Shown: piece by piece, positions 53,657 to 59,170 of the stretch | Layout of the letters: the number at the start of each line of letters is the position of its first letter | Numbering within the stretch: the stretch's first letter is position 1 | Source: Bacteroides sp. | GTDB lineage: Bacteria > Bacteroidota > Bacteroidia > Bacteroidales > Bacteroidaceae | Direction: 5' to 3' | Assembly: GCA_030152865.1 (NCBI GenBank) | Contig: JASLIW010000043.1 | Span: forward strand, 1 to 59,170 | Length of the DNA stretch: 59,170 bases | The notes under the pieces: generated by a model | Database searches by the model: none | Told to the model about the DNA's origin: nothing | The model's input: the letters and a program-made list of their open reading frames with translations, nothing else | Position numbers and translations under genes: made by a program

Positions 53657-55393
53657 ATGATTACGAAGAATAAAATTAAAAATATTATTGGTGCTTTATG
53701 CCTTGCTATCTTAGGCTCATCTTGCAATAGTTTTCTAGATGTGACACCAAATGAGTTGACGCCAAAAACTTTCTATAAGACCGAGTCAGACTTGAAGTCT
53801 GCCTTGTTAGGAGCTTATGCACCTTTAAATTTTGAGCAGTTTTATGGCAACTTCTACCCAACTGTTTTGGCGGGTGGTGATGATTTAACTTTTTATCAGC
53901 GGAATAACCCTGCAAATCCACCTACCAGTATAATCATGGCCAATGCCAACCGAAGCTCAGCAGAGATAGCTACCTTTTGGAAGGCACTCTATGAGGGAAT
54001 TAATCGTGCTAATGTATTGATCGAAAACGTAGATAACAACAAGGAGATTACAGAGGCTTTGCGCAAGCAAGTGCGGGCTGAAGCTACTTTTTTGCGTGCT
54101 TTCTATCACTTTCACTTAGTACAAGCTTGGGGTGATGTGCCTTTAGTACTAGAGTCGCTCAAGCAGATCGATTCTTCTATGTTTAGAACAAGAACTCCGA
54201 AAAATGTGGTGTACAATCAAATTTGTTCTGATATCGCAGAGGCTATTCCACATTTGCCAGAGCTCACAGAGTTAGGCCATACAGGTACAATCTCTAAGAC
54301 AGCTGCCAAAGGTATCTTAGCTAGAATTTACTTGTTTAGAGCTGGAGAACACCACAGAGATGGTGTGGCTGAGCCCGCTGAGGTTAAATCGTACTACGAG
54401 GAAGTAAAACGACTAACACTAGAAATCAAAGAGAGTGGTCTACATAGCTTAGCACCTTCTTATAGCCAAGTATTCATAGACTATGCCGCAGATAAATATA
54501 ACTCACAAGGAGCACTTGAGAGTATGTGGGAAGCTGAGTTTGCGGGCAACCGTGAAGGTGAAGTGCAAGCTGCAGGCCGTATTGGTAATACAATAGGTTT
54601 TGGTGCTTTAAATGACTACTCCCAAGTAGATGGTGTTCGTGAAGAGACTGGGATGAAAAACCCAGGAATGAGCTACCGCTTCCTCTATGCTTCTTTGAAG
54701 CTATACAGAATGTATGAAGAGGATGGCGATCGTGAGCGAGGTGATTGGAACATTGCACCTTTTGAATACACCGTAGACAAGCAGACAAAAGGAATTGTTG
54801 GACGCACTTATTATTTTGGTAAGAAACCATCGGGATTGTCGGAAGTAGAAGGCATGCCTTGTGTAGAGCTTGATGAAAATGATCAAAAAGGCTTCCCAGA
54901 CAATAAGTTTAAAACAAGATGCGTAGCGAAGTATAGAAGGGAGTATGAGCAAGTTATACCGAAAGCTAAAAATCACACTCCAATAAACTTCCCTATTCTG
55001 CGCTATAGCGATGTATTACTGATGTTAGCTGAGGCAGAAAACTACTTAAATGGACCCACAGGCGTAGCTTATGAGGCTATAAATGCTGTGCGTCAAAGAG
55101 CTAAGATTAAAGATTTACCACAAGGACTTTCTAAGGAAGCATTCTTAGCAGCTCTTAAAAAAGAAAGAGCTATGGAACTATGCTTTGAAGCAGGTCGTCG
55201 CTGGGACTTAATTCGCTGGGGTGATTTTTATAACTCTATGCAAGGGATGAAGCACTATGTTTCAGATGGAGAATGGAACCCACGACATGATTATGCTTTA
55301 GAATATTATAATGTAAGCCCAGCTTATGTTTATTTCCCTATTCCTGACCTTGAGATTGGTGCAAACCCTCTACCTCAAAACCCAGGATGGTAA
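53657..55393 (+). CDS. SusD/RagB-family glycan-binding lipoprotein
   Basis: Surface lipoprotein of 578 residues; the lipobox is LGSSC with Cys at about 23, followed by NSFLDVTPNELTPKTFY. The helical TPR-type scaffold of SusD proteins is recognised from LRKQVRAEATFLRAFYHFHLVQAWGDVPL, PILRYSDVLLMLAEAENYL and ELCFEAGRRWDLIRWG. The C-terminus FPIPDLEIGANPLPQNPGW is typical. It forms the lid of the SusC transporter and binds the oligosaccharide. It is 26 bases ahead of the next binding lipoprotein. Confidence 0.96.
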   Translation: MITKNKIKNIIGALCLAILGSSCNSFLDVTPNELTPKTFYKTESDLKSALLGAYAPLNFEQFYGNFYPTVLAGGDDLTFYQRNNPANPPTSIIMANANRSSAEIATFWKALYEGINRANVLIENVDNNKEITEALRKQVRAEATFLRAFYHFHLVQAWGDVPLVLESLKQIDSSMFRTRTPKNVVYNQICSDIAEAIPHLPELTELGHTGTISKTAAKGILARIYLFRAGEHHRDGVAEPAEVKSYYEEVKRLTLEIKESGLHSLAPSYSQVFIDYAADKYNSQGALESMWEAEFAGNREGEVQAAGRIGNTIGFGALNDYSQVDGVREETGMKNPGMSYRFLYASLKLYRMYEEDGDRERGDWNIAPFEYTVDKQTKGIVGRTYYFGKKPSGLSEVEGMPCVELDENDQKGFPDNKFKTRCVAKYRREYEQVIPKAKNHTPINFPILRYSDVLLMLAEAENYLNGPTGVAYEAINAVRQRAKIKDLPQGLSKEAFLAALKKERAMELCFEAGRRWDLIRWGDFYNSMQGMKHYVSDGEWNPRHDYALEYYNVSPAYVYFPIPDLEIGANPLPQNPGW

Positions 55394-55419
55394 TTTTAAA
55401 AATCAAAAGAAGTTAGTTT

Positions 55420-56430
55420 ATGAAACTCATGAATAAATACATTGTATTACTACTCTCAGTAGCTGCCTTAGTGGCCTGCTCTGACGGTTTAAATAATAAA
55501 GTAAAATTTGAGGTTGAGGCTGTGGTTGATAATCAAGCAATAGCTGATGATGAAATCACTGTAAAAGTAGGCCAGCCTATTACTTTCCAATTTAGTGGTA
55601 ACCCCGATTTTATTTCTTTCTATAGTGGAGAAGCAGGGCAAGACTATGACTTAAGAAACGAGACTGAATCATCTAAAGAGTTGATAACAACTCGCCTCGA
55701 CTTTACTGCAATAGCTCAGTGGGGAAATAGCCAAAACTTGAAAGTACTGATATCGCAAGATTTTGCAGGTCTTTCTAAAAAGCCCAAACAAGACTTTCAA
55801 AGTATTGAGGATGCAACATGGATAGATATTTCTGATCAGTGTGAACTTCCTGAAAAGCCAAACTTTGGTAAGGATAAGCAGATTAAGAAATCATCAGTTG
55901 ATTTGTCTGACTATCTAGAAGAAGACTTAGTTATAGCTTTTCATTACGAGCCAACAACCAATGACTTAGCTCAGTCTAAGTGGGAGTTAGTGGACTTACA
56001 GATTGTAAATACGGATAAAAAAACAGGTGATGAGTCTTTCTTTATAGCTTCCTCGATGAACTTTCTTCCCTTTGATGTGAAGGAGTTTGAGTTGGGTGAG
56101 AAGGGTGATCCATATAAGACTGTAACAGACAATACAGAAGGTGTATGGAACCTCAGTAGACTATCAGAAACACCACCTGTAGTTCAGATATGGTCAACAG
56201 CTAAGGGTCGTCCACTGAAGAACACCTGGCTAATATCGCAACCTCTTAAGCTAAATGCTCGAACTCCAGATAAGGGTTTAGCTATAAAAGCAATAAATAA
56301 CTACATCAATGAGTATACTCACACGTATAGTAGAGTGGGAGAGTACAAGGTGGCCTTTATTGCAACAAATGCTAAGTATGAGCATGAGTCGCAGGTGGTG
56401 AAGAGACTGAATATTAAAGTAACAGAATAA
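55420..56430 (+). CDS. Surface glycan-binding lipoprotein, DUF5017-like
   Basis: Lipoprotein of 336 residues with lipobox LVAC. The mature N-terminal part resembles a PKD/DUF5017 domain (VKVGQPITFQFSGNPDFISFYSGEAGQDYDLR), followed by a beta-rich region (DLVIAFHYEPTTNDLAQSKWELVDLQIVN) and a C-terminal segment with HTYSRVGEYKVAFIATNA, like an Ig/PKD end strand. The position right after susD is that of surface glycan-binding proteins (SGBP) in these loci. It has no catalytic motif. Ligand specificity is inferred from the locus only. Confidence 0.82.
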   Translation: MKLMNKYIVLLLSVAALVACSDGLNNKVKFEVEAVVDNQAIADDEITVKVGQPITFQFSGNPDFISFYSGEAGQDYDLRNETESSKELITTRLDFTAIAQWGNSQNLKVLISQDFAGLSKKPKQDFQSIEDATWIDISDQCELPEKPNFGKDKQIKKSSVDLSDYLEEDLVIAFHYEPTTNDLAQSKWELVDLQIVNTDKKTGDESFFIASSMNFLPFDVKEFELGEKGDPYKTVTDNTEGVWNLSRLSETPPVVQIWSTAKGRPLKNTWLISQPLKLNARTPDKGLAIKAINNYINEYTHTYSRVGEYKVAFIATNAKYEHESQVVKRLNIKVTE

Positions 56431-56446
56431 ACATACATAACTGATT

Positions 56447-57658
56447 ATGAAAAATTTATTAGCAGCATTAGCTCTCCCTTTGGCTTTGGTTTCTTGTGGA
56501 AATCAACCTCAAGAGGCAGCAAAAGGCTTAGATCTTTGTAGTAAAATTGACGAAACAGTAGAGGTAGCTCAGCAGCAAATGGGTTATCAAGTAAAGTTAA
56601 TTGAAGACTCAGGGAAATTTCTTAACCCTCGAACAACTAAGGATAATAAAATACAGTATGTACCCAATGATGACTGGACTAGTGGATTCTTTCCAGGTTC
56701 AGTATGGTATATGTATGAGTTAACTCAAGATCCAATGTGGAAGGAGCTAGGTGTTAAATACACAGAGGCCATCGAAGATGTCAAAAATTTGAAGTGGCAC
56801 CACGATGTTGGATTTATGATAGACTGTAGTTTTGGTAATGCTTACCGTCTAACAGGTAATGAAGCTTATAAAGATGTAATTATTACGGCAGCTGAATCCT
56901 TATCCTCACGTTTTCGTCCGGCAGCAGGCGTCATCCAATCTTGGGATGAAGATCGCGGTTGGCAAGGTGAGCGTGGTTGGATGTGTCCTGTTATTATTGA
57001 TAACATGATGAACTTAGAGCTCCTTTTTGAAGCATCTAAACTCTCAGGCAATCCAAAATACAGAGATATCGCCATCAGCCATGCAGATCAAACTATGGAA
57101 CATCAGTTTAGAGCTGATAATAGTTGCTACCATGTGGTTGATTATGATAAGGTAAAGGGCGGAGTGCGCAGCAAGTGTACAGCTCAAGGTTACGCTGATG
57201 AATCTGCGTGGGCTAGAGGCCAAGCATGGGCCATTTATGGTTATGCTGTATGTTACCGTGAAACAAAGGATCCTAAATACTTAGAAATGGCTAAGAAGAT
57301 TTATGACTTTATGTTTACGCACCCACGTATGCCAGAAGACTTAGTTCCATACTGGGACTTTGATGTGCCTTCAATCCCTAATGCACCAAGAGATGCATCA
57401 GCTGCTGCTTGTACAGCATCAGCTCTGTATGAGTTGTCAGAGTTTGTGCCCGAGTACAAAGAGACTGCAGATAAAATTATGACTTCTCTAATGAGTGATT
57501 CTTACCGAGCAATTGTAGGTACGAATGGAAACTTTATCCTCATGCACTCAGTAGGAAGTATTCCTCATGGTCAGGAAGTTGATGTTCCTTTAAATTATGC
57601 TGATTATTACTTTTTGGAAGCAATGGTACGTAAAAGAGCTTTAGATTGTAAGAACTAA
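56447..57658 (+). CDS. Unsaturated glucuronyl hydrolase (GH88)
   Basis: Enzyme of 403 residues that hydrates and removes the 4,5-unsaturated uronic acid from lyase-made disaccharides, releasing 5-keto-4-deoxyuronate and the amino sugar. A lipobox (ALVSC) suggests lipid anchoring, probably on the periplasmic side. The alpha/alpha barrel motifs are NDDWTSGFFPGSVWYMYE and HHDVGFMIDCSFGNAYRLTG, with likely catalytic Asp76 and Asp120. ARGQAWAIYGYAVCYRET, PYWDFD and NYADYYFLEAMVR complete the family pattern. A strong terminator follows. Confidence 0.93.
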   Translation: MKNLLAALALPLALVSCGNQPQEAAKGLDLCSKIDETVEVAQQQMGYQVKLIEDSGKFLNPRTTKDNKIQYVPNDDWTSGFFPGSVWYMYELTQDPMWKELGVKYTEAIEDVKNLKWHHDVGFMIDCSFGNAYRLTGNEAYKDVIITAAESLSSRFRPAAGVIQSWDEDRGWQGERGWMCPVIIDNMMNLELLFEASKLSGNPKYRDIAISHADQTMEHQFRADNSCYHVVDYDKVKGGVRSKCTAQGYADESAWARGQAWAIYGYAVCYRETKDPKYLEMAKKIYDFMFTHPRMPEDLVPYWDFDVPSIPNAPRDASAAACTASALYELSEFVPEYKETADKIMTSLMSDSYRAIVGTNGNFILMHSVGSIPHGQEVDVPLNYADYYFLEAMVRKRALDCKN

Positions 57659-57670
57659 TTTCAGCTTGAT

Positions 57671-57712
57671 AGAGATTTGTTGTATTTTTGATACAACAAA
57701 TCTCTAATTTTT
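57671..57712 (+). terminator. Rho-independent terminator after GH88
   Basis: A perfect 15-bp stem (57671-57685 with 57691-57705) closes a 5-base loop and is followed by AATTTTTT. It lies 13 bases after the GH88 stop and only 25 bases before the next gene. Confidence 0.88.
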
Positions 57713-57729
57713 TAATAAACGTAATAATA

Positions 57730-58869
57730 ATGAAAGCAATAGCATCATTTTGTATCGTATTAGTTTTGATGCTTTCTGGTTGTAACAATCAGTTAGTCAC
57801 CCTAGAAGTAGCTAATCCTTCTGATTTTGATCGGACAGAAGAATTAGTTGAAATTCCTTTAGTTGATCTCGAAAAAAAGTTATCTTTAGGAGAACAACAA
57901 ACTTATGAGATAACTGATGAAACAGGAGCTGTTTTATTATCACAACTAACGTATGATAATAAGCTTCTTTTCCAACCTCGATTAAAAGCGAATCAGCTTA
58001 AAAAGTTTCAAGTAGCTATATCCGATAAAAAGGAGGATAGTGTTTCTGTTAAAGTCTATGGACGTTACTTCCCAGAGCGTAAAGACGACTATGCTTGGGA
58101 AAACGAATGTCTAGGTTTTCGTTTTTACGGTGAGGCCTTAAAACAAGTGCAGGATCCAACGAATGGTCTAGATATTTGGCTAAAAAGAACAAGAAGAATG
58201 GTGCTTGAAGATTGGTACAAAAATGATATTGCTCATATCGCATCATACCATGTTGATCATGGTGAAGGCTGTGATCCCTATGGTGTGGGTCCTACATTAG
58301 GAGCTGGTGCAATGGCACCTTGGGTAGAAGGACAGTTGATTCGTAATGAAAATTATTCATCTTATGTAGAGCTGGATAAGGGACCATTACGTATTACTTT
58401 TGAGTTAAGCTATCCTAAGCTAGATATAAAAGGACAAACAATAGAGGATCGTAGATTAATCTCTTTAGATGCAGGTAGTTATTACACACGCATAGAACAA
58501 AAATATAGTCTAGATCAGCTGGATGTAGCTGCAGGTATTGTTAAGAGAAATGGACAAGACTCTATTTTAGTAGATGCCAATAAGTATTATTTGATCTATC
58601 AAGAGCCTGTAATGGAGCCCAATGGTCAAGTATATGTCGGTCTTATATTTCCCGACAAGTTTGATACGCATAAAGTGGATACCTACGAAATAGGCAAAAA
58701 GAAGTTTCAGCACACTTTAGCAATAAAAAAAGAAGCAACACCCTCTGTGATATACTATACAGGATTTGGATGGAGTAAAGACAAGTTCCCAACTGTAAGC
58801 TCTTTTGAGGCTTATAGTAAGAACTATACTGAAGCTCTGCTTAATCCATTTAAAATAACTCTTAAATAA
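57730..58869 (+). CDS. DUF4861 family lipoprotein
   Basis: Lipoprotein of 379 residues from the ATG at 57730; the longer reading from 57688 runs through the GH88 terminator. The lipobox is MLSGC. The rest is beta-rich and matches DUF4861 proteins: VEIPLVDLEKKL, a region with ENECLGFRFYGEALKQV, SYHVDHGEGCDPYGVGPTLGAGAMAPW, and VIYYTGFGWSKDKFP near the end. Members occur in uronic-acid polysaccharide loci, but I know of no assigned reaction. The His/Asp/Cys cluster in HVDHGEGCDPYG is a possible active site. It is 14 bases ahead of the kinase gene. Confidence 0.8.
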   Translation: MKAIASFCIVLVLMLSGCNNQLVTLEVANPSDFDRTEELVEIPLVDLEKKLSLGEQQTYEITDETGAVLLSQLTYDNKLLFQPRLKANQLKKFQVAISDKKEDSVSVKVYGRYFPERKDDYAWENECLGFRFYGEALKQVQDPTNGLDIWLKRTRRMVLEDWYKNDIAHIASYHVDHGEGCDPYGVGPTLGAGAMAPWVEGQLIRNENYSSYVELDKGPLRITFELSYPKLDIKGQTIEDRRLISLDAGSYYTRIEQKYSLDQLDVAAGIVKRNGQDSILVDANKYYLIYQEPVMEPNGQVYVGLIFPDKFDTHKVDTYEIGKKKFQHTLAIKKEATPSVIYYTGFGWSKDKFPTVSSFEAYSKNYTEALLNPFKITLK

Positions 58870-58883
58870 TAAACAAAAATAAG

Positions 58884-59170
58884 ATGAAGAAAGTAGTGAC
58901 CTTTGGTGAGATCATGTTGCGTTTAGCAACCCCTGGATACGAACGATTTATCCAGAGCACCCAGCTTAATGCCACCTTTGGCGGTGGTGAAGCCAATGTC
59001 GCGGTATCTCTAGCCAATTATGGCATACCCGCCCAGTTTGTAAGCCGTTTACCCCAAAATGACATCGGTGATTGGGCTGTATCCGAACTGCGTAAGTATA
59101 ATGTAGACACAGACGCTATCGTTCGAGGCGGTGAGCGCGTAGGCATCTACTACCTCGAAACAGGAGCCGT
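58884..59170 (+). CDS. kdgK: PfkB-family sugar kinase, 2-keto-3-deoxygluconate kinase-like, 5' part
   Basis: First 95 codons of a carbohydrate kinase, cut by the window edge. It begins MKKVVTFGEIMLRLATPGYERF, then FGGGEANVAVSLANYG, the substrate-binding segment of PfkB kinases, and RLPQNDIGDWAVSELRKYNV. The start and the place in a glycuronan locus fit KdgK, which phosphorylates 2-keto-3-deoxygluconate before the aldolase step. ATP-site residues lie outside. Its visible part is about 51% G+C, clearly above its neighbours, with many GGC, GCC and CGC codons. Confidence 0.8.
   Translation, partial: MKKVVTFGEIMLRLATPGYERFIQSTQLNATFGGGEANVAVSLANYGIPAQFVSRLPQNDIGDWAVSELRKYNVDTDAIVRGGERVGIYYLETGA

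Noticed and set aside
54474..54830. Antisense frames of 118 and 91 codons inside susD
   Set aside because: Shadow of the conserved SusD coding frame.
1..59170. CRISPR array, insertion sequence or prophage
   Set aside because: No regularly spaced repeats, transposase motifs or phage structural genes on either strand.

Overview
The window is chromosomal DNA of a Bacteroidales-type member of the Bacteroidota, roughly 40% G+C by eye. The evidence is a SusC/SusD pair, a hybrid two-component regulator with AraC output, a Ser-type sulfatase motif, a three-gene FrdCAB complex, a LeuRS with the insertion typical of Bacteroidota, and repeated promoter boxes of the form TAnnTTTG. No genus can be fixed from this sequence alone. 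No phage, transposase, CRISPR array or rRNA was seen.

Positions 1-35122 are ordinary core chromosome. In order: the leuS 3' part, yitT, rdgB, a VanX-like dipeptidase, a THUMP-like methyltransferase and a Na+/Ca2+ exchanger; a GNAT-parE-coaD-S41 protease cluster; on the minus strand lolE-like, rbfA, an O-methyltransferase, pyruvate kinase and aroQ; xerD facing away from aroQ; an OmpA/TPR lipoprotein; a DUF296 protein; tRNA-Arg(CCU); korA-korB; comF; a NUDIX hydrolase; a periplasmic TPR protein overlapping a plug-less outer-membrane barrel; topA; and frdCAB on the minus strand. Several strong hairpin terminators separate these units, including a perfect 34-bp palindrome between the convergent topA and frdB.

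Positions 35470-59170 are a polysaccharide utilisation locus for an acidic glycosaminoglycan, most likely chondroitin/dermatan sulfate and perhaps hyaluronan. The minus-strand arm reads HTCS regulator, sulfatase, chondroitinase-ABC-type PL8 lyase, second PL8 lyase. The plus-strand arm reads heparinase II/III-fold lyase, CBM-like secreted protein, SusC, SusD, surface glycan-binding lipoprotein, GH88 unsaturated glucuronyl hydrolase, then (after a terminator) a DUF4861 lipoprotein and the start of a PfkB kinase (kdgK-like) cut by the window edge. The arms diverge from a 318-bp region that should hold the regulated promoters.

The inferred pathway is capture by SusD and the binding lipoprotein, lyase cleavage to unsaturated (sulfated) oligosaccharides, import through SusC, desulfation, GH88 release of 5-keto-4-deoxyuronate, and entry to the 2-keto-3-deoxygluconate route ending at KdgK. 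The least explained parts are the third lyase with its CBM-like neighbour, the DUF4861 protein, the terminator between the two PL8 paralogues, and the TPR/barrel pair. I found no clearly new class of system.
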